DNA of 64,000 bases, taken from the NCBI RefSeq assembly GCF_018882095.1, contig NZ_JACVPD010000001.1, positions 124,001 through 188,000 of the forward strand, written 5' to 3'. The notes under the pieces were generated by a model. That model saw only the letters and a list, made by a program, of their open reading frames with translations. It made no database searches and was not told where the DNA came from. A program made the translations under genes and the position numbers. The DNA comes from Polynucleobacter sp. CS-Odin-A6. GTDB taxonomy: Bacteria; Pseudomonadota; Gammaproteobacteria; Burkholderiales; Burkholderiaceae. This document shows, one piece after another, positions 38,123 through 48,300 of the stretch. Every line of letters begins with the position of its first letter. Within the stretch, counting starts at the first letter, position 1.

Positions 38123-39181
38123 ATGATTAAAGTTGGTATCGTCGGTGGAACTGGATATACCGGAGTGGAATTGCTGCGTTTATTAGCACAGCACCCCGAG
38201 GTAAAGATTCAGGCAATTACTTCTCGCACAGAAGCTGGCATGCCAGTAGCTGAGATGTTCCCATCCTTGCGTGGCCGTATTGATCTGAAATTTACCACCC
38301 CGGATGAAGCTAAATTAAATGAATGTGATGTCGTATTCTTTGCCACACCCCATGGTGTAGCAATGGCACAAGCAAAAGAGTTGCTTGCGAATAATGTGAA
38401 GATTTTGGATCTCGCGGCAGACTTTCGCTTGAAGGATGTTAAAGAGTTTGCCAAGTGGTACGGGATGGAGCACGGCTGCCCAGAAATTTTGGCTGAGGCG
38501 GTGTATGGTTTGGCGGAAATCAATCGTGAAGAAATTAAAAAAGCACGCGTAGTGGGTTTAGCGGGTTGCTATCCCACTTCTGTCCAGCTTGGGCTTGCTC
38601 CTTTGCTCTCACCAAAATCAACCGGCGGCAAACGGCTGATTGATGGCACACATATTATTTCTGATTCAAAGTCAGGAACTTCTGGTGCTGGGCGTAAAGC
38701 CGAGATCGGTACCCTGCTGTCAGAATCTAGCGATAACTTCAAGGCCTATGCTGTTAAAGGCCATCGCCATCTCCCTGAAATTGTGCAGGGATTGAAAGCA
38801 ATTGCGGGCCATGATCAGATTGGTCTGACCTTTGTGCCGCATTTAACTCCAATGATTAGAGGGATTCATTCGACCTTATATGTGCGTTTGACCGAAGCGG
38901 GAATGGACATTGACTTTCAGAAGCTCTACGAAGGCTTCTATCAAGGTGAGCCCTTTGTGGATGTGATGCCTGCGGGTAGCCATCCAGAAACACGCTCTGT
39001 CAGGGGTAGCAATGGTTTGCGGATTGCCGTCCATCGTCCAAGTGGCGGTGACACTTTAGTCATTTTGGTAGTTGAGGATAACTTGGTGAAGGGGGCCTCA
39101 GGTCAGGGCGTTCAGTGCATGAACCTCATGTTTGGCTTGCCTGAGACCACTGGATTAACTCAAATTGCTGTTTCTCCCTAG
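38123..39181 (+). CDS. argC: N-acetyl-gamma-glutamyl-phosphate reductase
   Basis: ArgC reduces N-acetylglutamyl-phosphate to the semialdehyde in arginine synthesis. From ATG 38123 it has 352 residues; GGAG six bases upstream is the ribosome-binding site, so the TTG four codons earlier is not needed. The N-terminal Rossmann motif is [18 protein letters not shown], the catalytic cysteine is in [14 protein letters not shown], and the conserved histidine is in [10 protein letters not shown]. It stands alone, with erpA 82 bp downstream. Confidence 0.97.
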   Translation: MIKVGIVGGTGYTGVELLRLLAQHPEVKIQAITSRTEAGMPVAEMFPSLRGRIDLKFTTPDEAKLNECDVVFFATPHGVAMAQAKELLANNVKILDLAADFRLKDVKEFAKWYGMEHGCPEILAEAVYGLAEINREEIKKARVVGLAGCYPTSVQLGLAPLLSPKSTGGKRLIDGTHIISDSKSGTSGAGRKAEIGTLLSESSDNFKAYAVKGHRHLPEIVQGLKAIAGHDQIGLTFVPHLTPMIRGIHSTLYVRLTEAGMDIDFQKLYEGFYQGEPFVDVMPAGSHPETRSVRGSNGLRIAVHRPSGGDTLVILVVEDNLVKGASGQGVQCMNLMFGLPETTGLTQIAVSP

Positions 39182-39263
39182 TTTGGGTGTAATAATGACC
39201 TTTCAGCAAGTTTGGTATTAAAAGCCTAGAATAGATTGTTGTCCTTTGAATTAGGAGTAAATC

Positions 39264-39650
39264 ATGACCCAATTAGCTACGCAGGAAACTGTACAACCTT
39301 CCTCAGATTTAGCCGAGCCACCAACCCCATTGGTGTTCACAGATAGTGCCGCTGCGAAAGTAGCCGACCTAATTGCTGAAGAAGGTAACCCAGAATTAAA
39401 GCTGCGTGTATTTGTTCAAGGCGGTGGTTGTTCAGGTTTTCAGTATGGCTTCACGTTTGATGATGCTGTAAACGAAGATGACACTCTGTTTGAAAAAAAT
39501 GGCGTGACTTTGTTAGTCGATTCAATGAGCTTCCAGTATTTAGTGGGTGCTGAGATTGATTACAAAGAAGATATCAATGGCTCACAGTTTGTCATTAAAA
39601 ATCCCAATGCCCAGACAACCTGCGGTTGTGGATCTTCTTTCTCAGCGTAA
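39264..39650 (+). CDS. erpA: Iron-sulfur cluster insertion protein ErpA
   Basis: A-type carrier that delivers Fe-S clusters to apoproteins, including IspG and IspH of the isoprenoid pathway. The 128-residue protein has the three ligand cysteines at 56 ([11 protein letters not shown]), 120 and 122 ([11 protein letters not shown]). An N-terminal extension of about 22 residues precedes the usual core. The gene is monocistronic in appearance and converges on anmK with a 10-bp gap. AGGAG upstream of the ATG is the ribosome-binding site. Confidence 0.96.
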   Translation: MTQLATQETVQPSSDLAEPPTPLVFTDSAAAKVADLIAEEGNPELKLRVFVQGGGCSGFQYGFTFDDAVNEDDTLFEKNGVTLLVDSMSFQYLVGAEIDYKEDINGSQFVIKNPNAQTTCGCGSSFSA

Positions 39651-39660
39651 GGAATTCCAA

Positions 39661-40791
39661 TTACGCTGGATAGCAAGCGCCTAAAATTCTAGGGCCCTTC
39701 GCTCCCGTAACGGCTGGCAAATTTGCTGGCCGTTTTTCCTTATGGGCCCAAGCGAGCCAGGCAAAAGCAAGACCTTCTACGAGTTGCGGATCAAGACCTA
39801 GTGCATCACTCGTCACGATTTCTAAAGATGATGTCAATAATGTAGTGGAGTGATTTTTAAACACCTTGATAAGTGCAGCATTTCGTGCACCACCACCACA
39901 GACAATGAGTTTCTGGGTTTGCGGTGCATACTGCACGAGAGCTTGTAATGCTGTGATGGCTGTTAAATGAAGCAAGGTTGCTTGTATATCTTCTGCATTG
40001 ATATTTTCATTCTGAATCTGTTTTTGTAACCACTCCAGATGAAAGTCATCACGCCCCGTACTCTTTGGTGGCGCCTTAGTAAAGAATGGATCGGCTAACA
40101 TTCTTGAGAGTAGTGATGGATTGACTTCGCCCTGTGATGCCCAGGCACCATTTTCATCAAAGGGGTGCCCTTGTTGTTCAGCAATCCACGCATCCATCAA
40201 CAGATTTCCGGGGCCACAATCAAACCCGCTTACTTCACCATTTCTTGGAAGTAGAGTGAGGTTAGCAATACCACCCAGATTCAGAACAGCGATATTTTGA
40301 TCTGCAGAAAATTGTTGCGCATGAAATGCGGGAACTAATGGCGCACCATGCCCACCCGCAGCTAGATCACGACTTCTAAAGTCGGCAATGACATCAATCT
40401 CCGTTAGCTCTGCTAAAAGAGCCGGATTGAGGGTTTGGTGAGTGTAGGCAAGGGGATGAGCCAGATCTGCTTGATGGCGAATAGTTTGACCGTGAGCGCC
40501 AATGGCGCTGATATCTGAAGCCTGGAGATCCACCTGCGTGAGCAAGTCTTGAACGACCTCTGCATACTCTAAGGCAAGGGCATTTCCGGCTTGTTTTTCC
40601 CGATGCAGCTCATTGGGTCCTGGTGATTGCAGATCTAGCAGAGCTTTGCGCAATAGAGGTTTGAAGGGCTTACTAACAGCTCCCATCAGAGTTGCGCCAC
40701 CACGGGCATCAAGCTTTGCTAGCACGGCATCTATCCCATCTAGGCTGGTGCCAGACATCAGGCCAATATAGAGGGAGTGCGGCTTATTCAT
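39661..40791 (-). CDS. anmK: Anhydro-N-acetylmuramic acid kinase
   Basis: AnmK hydrolyses and phosphorylates 1,6-anhydroMurNAc to MurNAc-6-phosphate in cell-wall recycling. The 376-residue protein belongs to the ASKHA kinases. LYIGLMSGTSLDGIDAVL at the N-terminus, IGAHGQTIRHQ, FGGIANLTL-type block AVLNLGGIANLT, DCGPGNLLMDAW and VCGGGARNAALI are all family motifs. It is divergent from tyrS (88-bp gap). The window also contains amgK and murU, the bypass that returns MurNAc to UDP-MurNAc, so recycling appears operative. Confidence 0.97.
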   Translation of the reverse strand: MNKPHSLYIGLMSGTSLDGIDAVLAKLDARGGATLMGAVSKPFKPLLRKALLDLQSPGPNELHREKQAGNALALEYAEVVQDLLTQVDLQASDISAIGAHGQTIRHQADLAHPLAYTHQTLNPALLAELTEIDVIADFRSRDLAAGGHGAPLVPAFHAQQFSADQNIAVLNLGGIANLTLLPRNGEVSGFDCGPGNLLMDAWIAEQQGHPFDENGAWASQGEVNPSLLSRMLADPFFTKAPPKSTGRDDFHLEWLQKQIQNENINAEDIQATLLHLTAITALQALVQYAPQTQKLIVCGGGARNAALIKVFKNHSTTLLTSSLEIVTSDALGLDPQLVEGLAFAWLAWAHKEKRPANLPAVTGAKGPRILGACYPA

Positions 40792-40879
40792 GCGTTATCA
40801 GGACTTTGTTCTCAGGAATGCGACAATTATGCTTTAGCAATCTAATACTAATTTAACTGAATCCGCTTACCAAATCAGC

Positions 40880-42112
40880 ATGCCGGCTAAACCAGACAAA
40901 ACCTACCCACTGACTCCCGAAGTTTTTGCAGCCCTTGAAGTCACTAAACGCGGCTGTGACGAGCTATTGGTTGAGGCAGATTGGATACAAAAACTGGCTC
41001 GTAGCCAGGCAACAGGTAGTCCCCTGCGCATTAAATTGGGCTTAGACCCAACGGCACCTGACATTCATTTGGGTCATACGGTCGTCTTGAATAAATTGCG
41101 CCAGTTGCAAGATTTGGGGCATACGATTATTTTCTTGATCGGTGATTTCACGAGCATGATTGGTGATCCCTCTGGCCGCAATGCGACACGACCGCCGTTG
41201 ACTGCTGAAGAAATCGCAATCAATGCGCAGACTTACTATCGTCAAGCGAGTATGGTTTTAGATCCCGCTAAAACGGAAGTCCGCTATAACAGCGAGTGGT
41301 GCGATCCATTAGGCGCGCGCGGCATGATTCAGTTAGCGGCTCGATATACCGTTGCGCAGATGCTAGAGCGTGATGACTTTACAAAGCGCTACCGCAGCGG
41401 CGTGCCAATCTCTGTACATGAGTTCTTGTATCCCTTAATGCAAGGTTATGACTCTGTTGCTCTGAAGAGCGATCTAGAGCTTGGTGGTACGGATCAGAAA
41501 TTTAATCTCCTAGTTGGGCGTGAGTTACAACGCGAGTATGGGCAAGAGCCACAATGTATTTTGACTATGCCATTGCTAGTTGGTTTAGATGGCGTAGATA
41601 AGATGAGTAAGTCCAAAGGCAATTACATTGGTATCAGCGAGCCTGCTAGCGAGATGTTTGGCAAGCTTATGAGCATCTCCGATGACTTGATGTGGGATTA
41701 CTTCACATTACTGTCATTCCGCCCAATGGCGGAGATTGATTTAATGAAGCAAGAAGTTGTCGCTGGCCGTAATCCGCGTGACTGCAAAGTGCTGCTCGGT
41801 CAAGAAATCGTCGCACGCTTTCATTCACAAGCTGCTGCGGAAAAAGCTTTAGAGGACTTTAACCATAGAGCTAAAGGTGGTGTGCCTGATGAGATTATCG
41901 AAGTTAGTCTGATTGGTGCCCCCATGGGAATTGCTAATCTTCTGAAGGCTGCTGGATTGGCTCCATCAACCTCAGAGGCTAATCGCAATATTGATCAAAA
42001 CGGCGTGAAGATAGATGGTGTCACTATTGCTGATAAGCAATTAAAGATGGAAGCTGGCGTGTATGTAGTGCAGGTGGGTAAGCGTAAGTTTGCTAAGGTC
42101 ACATTAGGTTAA
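40880..42112 (+). CDS. tyrS: Tyrosine--tRNA ligase
   Basis: Class I synthetase charging tRNA-Tyr, 410 residues. The HIGH-type motif is HLGH at 63-66 within [13 protein letters not shown]. The KMSKS motif is seen exactly in DKMSKSKGN near residue 240. A C-terminal S4 RNA-binding domain ends the protein ([20 protein letters not shown]). This is the TyrRS subtype common in betaproteobacteria, in which HxGH precedes [12 protein letters not shown]. It converges on the MipA-like gene with a 4-bp gap. Confidence 0.98.
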   Translation: MPAKPDKTYPLTPEVFAALEVTKRGCDELLVEADWIQKLARSQATGSPLRIKLGLDPTAPDIHLGHTVVLNKLRQLQDLGHTIIFLIGDFTSMIGDPSGRNATRPPLTAEEIAINAQTYYRQASMVLDPAKTEVRYNSEWCDPLGARGMIQLAARYTVAQMLERDDFTKRYRSGVPISVHEFLYPLMQGYDSVALKSDLELGGTDQKFNLLVGRELQREYGQEPQCILTMPLLVGLDGVDKMSKSKGNYIGISEPASEMFGKLMSISDDLMWDYFTLLSFRPMAEIDLMKQEVVAGRNPRDCKVLLGQEIVARFHSQAAAEKALEDFNHRAKGGVPDEIIEVSLIGAPMGIANLLKAAGLAPSTSEANRNIDQNGVKIDGVTIADKQLKMEAGVYVVQVGKRKFAKVTLG

Positions 42113-42116
42113 GGCT

Positions 42117-42911
42117 TTATTTAAAGCGATACGCTAAAGCCGCAACAATATTATCCTGAAATGAGCGATTCATCACAGGGCTATTATTAATTCCGCTGCC
42201 CATCCATTTGCGCTTGCCGTAGATATTCATATACCAGTTATCCATGATTGGGATTTCAATCATGACTCCGGCTATCAAGTTATTAGTTGCTGATGCCGTA
42301 AAGGCGTTATAGCCTGTAAGAGCGGATTCTCCGGTGTTGATACTGTAGTAATAGTTTGCATACTGCGAAGATTGTCTTTCAATACCCACTTGAGGGTAGA
42401 TGACTATTTTCTTATAAGTCTCTAGCTCAGTAAAGTAGGATGCTTCATAGAGAGCCCCTTTTGATTTACCGAAGTCATGGTATGCGTTGACAAAAAATCC
42501 CCCAATGGGTGTTTCCTGAAATGTACTAAACCCTAAGGGGATGGGGGAGCCTTTATTGATGGAATTGCCATTGATGGGGGACTTCACCTTATAGCTATCT
42601 AAGCTAATTTTTCCAGAGACCTCAAGGTATCCGTAACCCATCTTAAAGGTCTTGATACCAACTTGATCTATGCGCGCAAAAAAACGTTGGTAATCAAAAA
42701 AGGCATAAGGTAGGACAAGGGATTGAGCTCCTTCGGTACCGATATGCAAGTTAGAGGAGTAAAAAGCACCCCCTATATCGCCAACAATACGATCCGGTAA
42801 GCCATTGGGAATGTCATCCAATGCATAGCAAGGGGGTATAAAGGCAACACACAAGAGTAGCAGGATGAACTTGATATTTGATTGCCTTAGCATCATTAAG
42901 AAACTTTGCAT
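42117..42911 (-). CDS. MipA/OmpV-like outer-membrane protein
   Basis: A 264-residue protein with a signal peptide (about 1-30, LLLLCVAFIPPCYA) and a beta-barrel-like body rich in aromatic and polar alternation. It ends in AALAYRFK, with the penultimate-aromatic type of C-terminus. The pattern YYYSINTGESALTGYNAFTAS and IPIMDNWYMNIYGKRKWMG fits the MipA/OmpV (MltA-interacting) family, but the similarity is by eye. Its stop lies 4 bp from tyrS, and its start abuts the ruvB stop (TAG then ATG), so it may ride on the ruv operon. It looks AT-richer than its neighbours. ATG at 42896 is an alternative start. Confidence 0.75.
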   Translation of the reverse strand: MQSFLMMLRQSNIKFILLLLCVAFIPPCYALDDIPNGLPDRIVGDIGGAFYSSNLHIGTEGAQSLVLPYAFFDYQRFFARIDQVGIKTFKMGYGYLEVSGKISLDSYKVKSPINGNSINKGSPIPLGFSTFQETPIGGFFVNAYHDFGKSKGALYEASYFTELETYKKIVIYPQVGIERQSSQYANYYYSINTGESALTGYNAFTASATNNLIAGVMIEIPIMDNWYMNIYGKRKWMGSGINNSPVMNRSFQDNIVAALAYRFK

Positions 42912-43988
42912 CTACTCTAGCGGCTCTGGACTCAATAAACTGCTTGGTGGTGCTAGACCAAAGTGTGCATAAGCCTGTCTAGTTGCTACTCTGCCGCGAG
43001 AGGTTCTTTGTAAGTAACCCTGCTGAATCAAATAAGGCTCTAAGACATCCTCTATAGTGTCGCGTTCCTCACCGATAGCTGCAGCTAAGTTATCAATCCC
43101 AACTGGGCCACCATCAAACTTATGAAGGATGGCTTCTAATAGTTTTCTATCCATCACGTCAAAACCGCTGGGGTCTACATCCAGCATCTGCAGTGCTGCA
43201 TCAGCCATCGCTTTAGTAATAGTGCCGGTACCTTTTACTTCAGCATAGTCACGAACACGACGTAATAAGCGATTGGCAATACGGGGAGTACCGCGAGCTC
43301 GCTTAGCAATCTCAATAGATCCCTCAGGGTCAATATCTGCTTTTAGTAAGCTGGCGGAGCGCGTAATAATTTGGGTGAGCTCTTCTGTGGTGTAGAACTC
43401 CAGCCTTGCCACAATGCCAAAGCGGTCGCGCAATGGATTTGTCAGCATGCCGGCGCGGGTAGTGGCGCCGATCAAGGTGAATGGCTTGAGATCAATTTTG
43501 ACACTTCGTGCCGCAGGACCTTCGCCAATCATGATGTCTAGGCTGTAATCCTCAAGCGCTGGATACAGAATTTCCTCAACTACGGGAGATAGGCGATGAA
43601 TCTCATCAATAAAGAGTACGTCATTCGCTTCTAAATTCGTCAGCAAGGCAGCAAGATCACCGGGTCTATCTAAAACGGGGCCACTGGTTTGTCGTAAGTT
43701 CACACCAAGCTCTCTGGCAATGATGTGAGCAAGGGTTGTTTTACCTAATCCAGGAGGGCCAAATAACAGGACATGATCAAGCGCTTCTTGTCTTGCTCTT
43801 GTGGCAGTAATAAAGATTTCTAATTGGGCGCGCGCCTTGGTTTGGCCAACATACTCGTCGAGTTGTTTTGGGCGTAGTGCTCTTTCAAAGACGGCTTCTG
43901 CGTTGCCGGCTGAACCGCTCACAATGCGGTCATTACCTTCTGGTAAATCTTCGGGAATAGCACTAAGGTCTTCGGTATGGATTGCCAT
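42912..43988 (-). CDS. ruvB: Holliday junction branch-migration helicase RuvB
   Basis: RuvB is the hexameric AAA+ motor that drives Holliday-junction branch migration with RuvA. The 358-residue protein shows Walker [10 protein letters not shown], Walker [10 protein letters not shown], sensor 1 GATTRAGML, and the C-terminal winged helix with [14 protein letters not shown]. The N-terminus [13 protein letters not shown] is typical. It follows ruvA after 48 bp in a purH-ruvC-ruvA-ruvB run. Confidence 0.98.
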   Translation of the reverse strand: MAIHTEDLSAIPEDLPEGNDRIVSGSAGNAEAVFERALRPKQLDEYVGQTKARAQLEIFITATRARQEALDHVLLFGPPGLGKTTLAHIIARELGVNLRQTSGPVLDRPGDLAALLTNLEANDVLFIDEIHRLSPVVEEILYPALEDYSLDIMIGEGPAARSVKIDLKPFTLIGATTRAGMLTNPLRDRFGIVARLEFYTTEELTQIITRSASLLKADIDPEGSIEIAKRARGTPRIANRLLRRVRDYAEVKGTGTITKAMADAALQMLDVDPSGFDVMDRKLLEAILHKFDGGPVGIDNLAAAIGEERDTIEDVLEPYLIQQGYLQRTSRGRVATRQAYAHFGLAPPSSLLSPEPLE

Positions 43989-44036
43989 GCGACAAGTGTA
44001 GTGCTTATTTTGAGAGTGTACTTTTAGACTTGAGAA

Positions 44037-44618
44037 TTAGGCTTTAGAGAGATACTTCAAGCCCATTCGAATCCCGTCAGAAACAGTGCAATCTGGAGGA
44101 ATTTGTTTGAGCGCCAGTTGCGCTTCTTTTTCGGAATAGCCTAATGCCAAGAGTGCCTGCAATACCTCGCTGCTTGTTTCAATAGCCTGAGGTTTGCCGC
44201 CGGTCATTCCTAAGTCTGGCGCTAACTTACCTTTCAGCTCTAAACAAAGTCGTTCAGCTGTCTTTTTGCCAATACCAGGCACTTGAGTTAGGCGACCCGC
44301 TTCTTGCATCGCAATGGCTTGGACTAATTCATTGACGCTCATGCCGGAAAGAACGGCTAATGCTGTACGTGAGCCTACGCCACTGATCTTGATTAGCTGC
44401 CTAAATGCTTCACGCTCGGTTTCTGTGGCAAAGCCAAATAGTTGTTGAGCATCTTCACGCACTTGGAAATGCGTGAGTAGGGTGATCTTTTGATTGATCT
44501 CAGGTAGTTGATACAAGGTGCTCATGGGCACATCGATCTCATAGCCAACGCCTTGGCAATCTACCAGGAGGCGAGGAGGGTGAACTGAAACGAGAATGCC
44601 TTGAATGCGACCAATCAT
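44037..44618 (-). CDS. ruvA: Holliday junction DNA helicase subunit RuvA
   Basis: RuvA forms the tetramer that grips Holliday junctions and recruits RuvB. The 193-residue protein has the N-terminal OB domain ([21 protein letters not shown]), the two helix-hairpin-helix motifs ([19 protein letters not shown] and [20 protein letters not shown]) and the C-terminal RuvB-contacting domain ([17 protein letters not shown]). It lies between ruvC (49 bp) and ruvB (48 bp). Confidence 0.98.
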   Translation of the reverse strand: MIGRIQGILVSVHPPRLLVDCQGVGYEIDVPMSTLYQLPEINQKITLLTHFQVREDAQQLFGFATETEREAFRQLIKISGVGSRTALAVLSGMSVNELVQAIAMQEAGRLTQVPGIGKKTAERLCLELKGKLAPDLGMTGGKPQAIETSSEVLQALLALGYSEKEAQLALKQIPPDCTVSDGIRMGLKYLSKA

Positions 44619-44667
44619 AAGAAGATCTTAACCTGTTTATATTGTGATTGCGTAATGGTATGAGGTC

Positions 44668-45186
44668 TTACTTGCTTCGCTTCTTGGGTGCAAATGCCGT
44701 AGTAATTGCCTTTGGAATCTGTGCATGGTGCGCAGCGCAAATAGCTACCCCTAAAGCATCTGCTGCATCTGTTCCAGGGGCACGGCTTAAGCGAAGCAAC
44801 CGTTTCACCATTTCTTGAACTTGGGGCTTGGTGGCGCGACCTGTACCGACAATGGATTGCTTGACTCGGAGTGCGCTGTATTCGGCAACAGGGAGTTTGT
44901 CTGAAACTAGTGCTGCAATGACGGCACCTCGCGCTTGTCCCAGCATGAGGGTTGAGCGTGGGTTGACATTGAGGAAGACTTCTTCTATTGCCGCAGATTC
45001 CGGGCGATAGGTTTCCAGAACCTCTTTCACTCCAGCGTAGAGAGCGCCTAATCGCTCTGGCAATCCCTTTGCAGGATCGCCGCTTTCAATCGTTCCAGAG
45101 GCTACATAAGTCAGCTTTTGGCCATCCACATCGATCACTCCGAAGCCAGTGGTTCGAAGGCCTGGGTCGATTCCTATCCAACGCAT
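44668..45186 (-). CDS. ruvC: Crossover junction endodeoxyribonuclease RuvC
   Basis: RuvC resolves Holliday junctions by paired nicks. From ATG 45186 ([17 protein letters not shown]) it has 172 residues. The acidic catalytic residues are visible as Asp7, the Glu in SAAIEEVF, and the aspartates in [17 protein letters not shown]. The basic tail AFAPKKRSK ends the protein. A TTG one codon upstream is less likely. It follows purH by 29 bp. Confidence 0.97.
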   Translation of the reverse strand: MRWIGIDPGLRTTGFGVIDVDGQKLTYVASGTIESGDPAKGLPERLGALYAGVKEVLETYRPESAAIEEVFLNVNPRSTLMLGQARGAVIAALVSDKLPVAEYSALRVKQSIVGTGRATKPQVQEMVKRLLRLSRAPGTDAADALGVAICAAHHAQIPKAITTAFAPKKRSK

Positions 45187-45215
45187 CAATTTGTTATCGA
45201 TTCTGTGTTTACTTG

Positions 45216-46796
45216 TTAATGACGGAAGTGACGAATGCCGGTAAAGATCATGGCAATACCATGCTCGTTTGCTGCTGCAATGATTTCATCATCACGCATG
45301 CTGCCACCGGGCTGGATGGCGCAACTTGCCCCACCATTCACGACAATATCTAGGCCATCGCGAAATGGGAAGAAAGCATCACTCGCTACCGCTGAGCCTT
45401 GAAGGCTTAAACCCGCATTCTCTGCCTTAATGCTGGCCATGCGTGCAGAGTCTACGCGACTCATTTGGCCTGCACCAATACCGAGAGTCATGCCGTTAGC
45501 GCAATACACAATGGCATTGGATTTCACAAACTTCGCAACACGCCAAGCAAACATCATGTCATGCATTTCGGTGGGGGTTGGCAAACGTTTGCTAACAACG
45601 CGCATTTCCTGTTCAAGTACATTCTTGGCATCGGGAGACTGCACTAGTAAGCCACCGCCAACCCGTTTGAAATCAAACCTGTTGAATGCGCTACCTAAGG
45701 AGATCTCTAAAAGGCGAACATTTTGTTTGGTAGCAAAGATCGCTTTAGCTTCATCGCTAAAACTAGGGGCAATCAGCACTTCCACGAACTGTTGAGAGAT
45801 CGCTTCAGCTGCTGCACCATCACACGGCACATTAAAGGCGATGATCCCGCCGAACGCTGAACTGGGATCCGTCTGAAATGCTTTTTGGTAGGCTTCAAGA
45901 GGATTAGCGCCAACAGCTACTCCACACGGATTGGCATGTTTGATAATGACGCAGGCGGCAACGCCGCTAGCATTGCCAGTAAAACTCTTAACGCATTCCC
46001 AAGCGGAGTCCGCATCAGCGATATTGTTATACGAAAGTTCTTTACCTTGGAGTTGTTTGTAATTCGCGAGTGCACCCTCGACTGGCTCAATGTCTTTATA
46101 GAAAGCGGCAGATTGATGGGGGTTCTCACCATAACGCATCTCCTGTACTTTTTCGAATGCCAGGTGCAAGGTTTCTGGATACGCAGAGCGTTTCTTGTGA
46201 TCTAAGTCATTTCCTAATGCAGACAAATAATTGGCGATGGCGCCATCATATTGAGCGGTATGCGCAAAAACTTTTTTAGCTAGACCTAGATTCGTCTGAT
46301 AGGAAACCATATTCTGGTTGGCTTTCATCTCCTGCAGCACAGGTGCGTAATCTTCTGGCGAGATGAGTACGGTGACATCCTGATGATTCTTAGCGGCAGC
46401 ACGCAGCATGGCTGGGCCACCAATATCGATGTTCTCTACAGCATCTTCAAAAGAGCAATCAGCTTGAGCAACAGTTTCGTTAAATGGGTAGAGGTTAATC
46501 ACGAGCATATCGATGGTATCAATGCCATGCTTTTTTAAAGCAGCCATATGCTCAGGAAAATCTCTGCGTGCTAGTAAGCCGCCATGCACCATCGGGTGTA
46601 AGGTCTTAACACGGCCATCTAGCATTTCCGGAAACTGAGTTAATGAGGAGACCTCCACTACGGGTAACTTATTTTCAGCTAAGAGTTTTGCGGTCCCACC
46701 TGTAGAGATCAGCTTGACGCCTTGCTCATGCAGTGCTTTAGCCAAAGGGACAATACCATTTTTATCAGAAACAGAAAGTAGGGCTGTACGGATCAT
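45216..46796 (-). CDS. purH: Bifunctional AICAR formyltransferase/IMP cyclohydrolase
   Basis: PurH performs the last two steps of IMP synthesis. The 526-residue protein has the N-terminal MGS-like cyclohydrolase domain ([49 protein letters not shown]) and the C-terminal transformylase (about 200-526) with [13 protein letters not shown] block [15 protein letters not shown], the catalytic Lys-His in [13 protein letters not shown], and [12 protein letters not shown]. It follows fis after 68 bp. That gap contains a tandem imperfect 15-bp repeat. Confidence 0.98.
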   Translation of the reverse strand: MIRTALLSVSDKNGIVPLAKALHEQGVKLISTGGTAKLLAENKLPVVEVSSLTQFPEMLDGRVKTLHPMVHGGLLARRDFPEHMAALKKHGIDTIDMLVINLYPFNETVAQADCSFEDAVENIDIGGPAMLRAAAKNHQDVTVLISPEDYAPVLQEMKANQNMVSYQTNLGLAKKVFAHTAQYDGAIANYLSALGNDLDHKKRSAYPETLHLAFEKVQEMRYGENPHQSAAFYKDIEPVEGALANYKQLQGKELSYNNIADADSAWECVKSFTGNASGVAACVIIKHANPCGVAVGANPLEAYQKAFQTDPSSAFGGIIAFNVPCDGAAAEAISQQFVEVLIAPSFSDEAKAIFATKQNVRLLEISLGSAFNRFDFKRVGGGLLVQSPDAKNVLEQEMRVVSKRLPTPTEMHDMMFAWRVAKFVKSNAIVYCANGMTLGIGAGQMSRVDSARMASIKAENAGLSLQGSAVASDAFFPFRDGLDIVVNGGASCAIQPGGSMRDDEIIAAANEHGIAMIFTGIRHFRH

Positions 46797-46823
46797 ATTG
46801 AGCAGGTAGTTTGATTGAAAGAG

Positions 46824-46853
46824 AATTCAGTTTTTAGTAATTGAGTATTTAGT
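46824..46853. repeat. Tandem imperfect 15-bp repeat in the fis-purH gap
   Basis: AATTCAGTTTTTAGT (46824-46838) is followed at once by AATTGAGTATTTAGT (46839-46853), 13 of 15 bases identical. It lies in the 68-bp leader between fis and purH. It could be a regulator-binding direct repeat or chance in AT-rich DNA. Confidence 0.6.
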
Positions 46854-46864
46854 TTTGGGCAGAC

Positions 46865-47104
46865 TTATTTCAAAAGTTGGTGTTCAACCAGCTTTTTGTG
46901 AAGGGTGTTGCGGTTAATGCCGAGGTACTGAGCGGCCAAGGATTGATTTTGCTTAGCATGTTGCATGACGAGTTCAAGCATAGGCTTTTCAACCACTGCT
47001 AGAACCATTGGGTATAGGTCAGATGGCGGCGTTCCTTTAAGGTCATCCAAATACTGCTGTAGCTGGGTTTCAATACATTCGGTAATGGGGTGCTTATTAG
47101 TCAT
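46865..47104 (-). CDS. fis: Fis-family nucleoid-associated DNA-binding protein
   Basis: Small 79-residue homologue of Fis, which bends DNA and affects rRNA promoters, recombination and nucleoid structure. The C-terminal helix-turn-helix is evident (AKQNQSLAAQYLGINRNTLHKKLVEHQLL, read as SLAAQYLGINRNTLHKKL). The N-terminal beta-hairpin arm is short compared with the 98-residue E. coli Fis, as in other betaproteobacteria. It lies 28 bp after dusB, the conserved dus-fis arrangement, and probably shares its promoter. Confidence 0.94.
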   Translation of the reverse strand: MTNKHPITECIETQLQQYLDDLKGTPPSDLYPMVLAVVEKPMLELVMQHAKQNQSLAAQYLGINRNTLHKKLVEHQLLK

Positions 47105-47132
47105 AGAAAAAGTAATTAATTGAAAACGGAAT

Positions 47133-48149
47133 TTAAGCTGCTTCTAAAAATAACAAACGATCTGAATGGGATTTCATTTCATCAAAAAAATCATTCACCA
47201 TTTGCAATTGAGTCTTGCAATCATCAGCGGTATTCATTCTTTGGCGAAAGGCATGAGAGTTACGCAAGCCCTTGCAGTACCAACCGATGTGCTTACGTGC
47301 TGTACGTAAGCCAATGTATTCACCATAAAACTCATAGTGGTCAATAAGGTGTGCATTCATGATGTCTTGTATCTCATTGATCTGGGGTGTGGGAAGTTTT
47401 CCGCCTGTTTCTAGGAAATGATTAATCTCCCGAAAAATCCAAGGGCGTCCCTGGGCTGCCCGGCCAATCATGATGGCATCAGCGCCGGTCTCTTGTAAAA
47501 CGAATGCTGCTTTTTCTGGGGTGGTGATATCGCCATTCGCGACCACTGGAATAGCAACGCTGCTCTTTACAGCGGTAATCGTTTCGTATTCAGCCTCACC
47601 AAGGTACAGGTCCGCTTTCGTGCGGCCGTGAACCGTGAGCATGGAGATGCCGGATCTTTCTGCAATACGGGCTATGTTGAGCGCATTCTTATGTTCGCGA
47701 TCCCAACCCGTTCGAATCTTTAAGGTAACCGGTACGGCATCAGGTCCGATACCTACTGCTTGGACTACGGCTTCCAAAATTTGCTGTACTAAAGGCTCAT
47801 CTCTTAAAAGTGCCGAGCCAGCTGCTACATTGCAGACCTTTTTGGCGGGACAACCCATATTGATATCAATGATCTGGGCGCCATGATCGACATTGAGTTT
47901 GGCTGCTGCAGCCATCATCGCGGGATCAGCGCCAGCGATTTGGACGGCGATCGGCTTAAATTCACCTTGGTGATTAGCGCGACGCTGAGTTTTTTCACTC
48001 TTCCACAGTAAGGCATTGGACGCGACCATTTCTGATACCGCATAACCAGCCCCCAGTTTTTTGCATAGCTGCCGAAATGGGCGATCAGTTACCCCAGCCA
48101 TGGGAGCAACAAATAATCTATTGGCGAGCAGGTGTGGGCCAATCTTCAT
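47133..48149 (-). CDS. dusB: tRNA-dihydrouridine synthase B
   Basis: DusB is an FMN enzyme that reduces uridine to dihydrouridine in the tRNA D-loop. From ATG 48149 (MKIGPHLLANRLFVAPMAGVTDRPFRQLCK) it has 338 residues. A longer frame would add 55 residues unlike the family. The TIM-barrel motif MAGVTDRPF, the catalytic-cysteine block INMGCPAKKVCNVAAGSALL, VTLKIRTGWD, TVHGRTKADLY and ANGDITTPE are seen. It is the first gene of a likely dusB-fis operon; a palindrome lies 74-96 bp upstream. Confidence 0.97.
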   Translation of the reverse strand: MKIGPHLLANRLFVAPMAGVTDRPFRQLCKKLGAGYAVSEMVASNALLWKSEKTQRRANHQGEFKPIAVQIAGADPAMMAAAAKLNVDHGAQIIDINMGCPAKKVCNVAAGSALLRDEPLVQQILEAVVQAVGIGPDAVPVTLKIRTGWDREHKNALNIARIAERSGISMLTVHGRTKADLYLGEAEYETITAVKSSVAIPVVANGDITTPEKAAFVLQETGADAIMIGRAAQGRPWIFREINHFLETGGKLPTPQINEIQDIMNAHLIDHYEFYGEYIGLRTARKHIGWYCKGLRNSHAFRQRMNTADDCKTQLQMVNDFFDEMKSHSDRLLFLEAA

Positions 48150-48222
48150 GTCTTTTGGGTTGGGGATGGGTGAAGGTATTAGTGAGGATCTAATTGCGCG
48201 AAAGGATGACACTTTAGCACAA

Positions 48223-48245
48223 ATCTGCCTAAAAAATAGGCAGAT
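48223..48245. repeat. Perfect 9-bp palindrome between the UbiH-type gene and dusB
   Basis: ATCTGCCTA, five A residues and TAGGCAGAT form a perfect inverted repeat. On the minus strand it is followed by TTTGTG rather than a clear T-run, so it is at best a weak terminator for the upstream hydroxylase gene. It may instead be an operator in the dusB-fis promoter region. A TGTGCTAAAGT stretch next to it could be an extended -10. A second small inverted repeat, CCAG-ACAGG-CTGG, lies at about 48265-48277. Confidence 0.6.
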
Positions 48246-48300
48246 ATAGTAATTTAGATCAAACCAGACAGGCTGGTGTTTTAGAGGCGATATAAGCGGC

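Noticed and set aside
45216..46279. Multiple plus-strand frames over purH
   Set aside because: All are shadows of the well-conserved purH frame.
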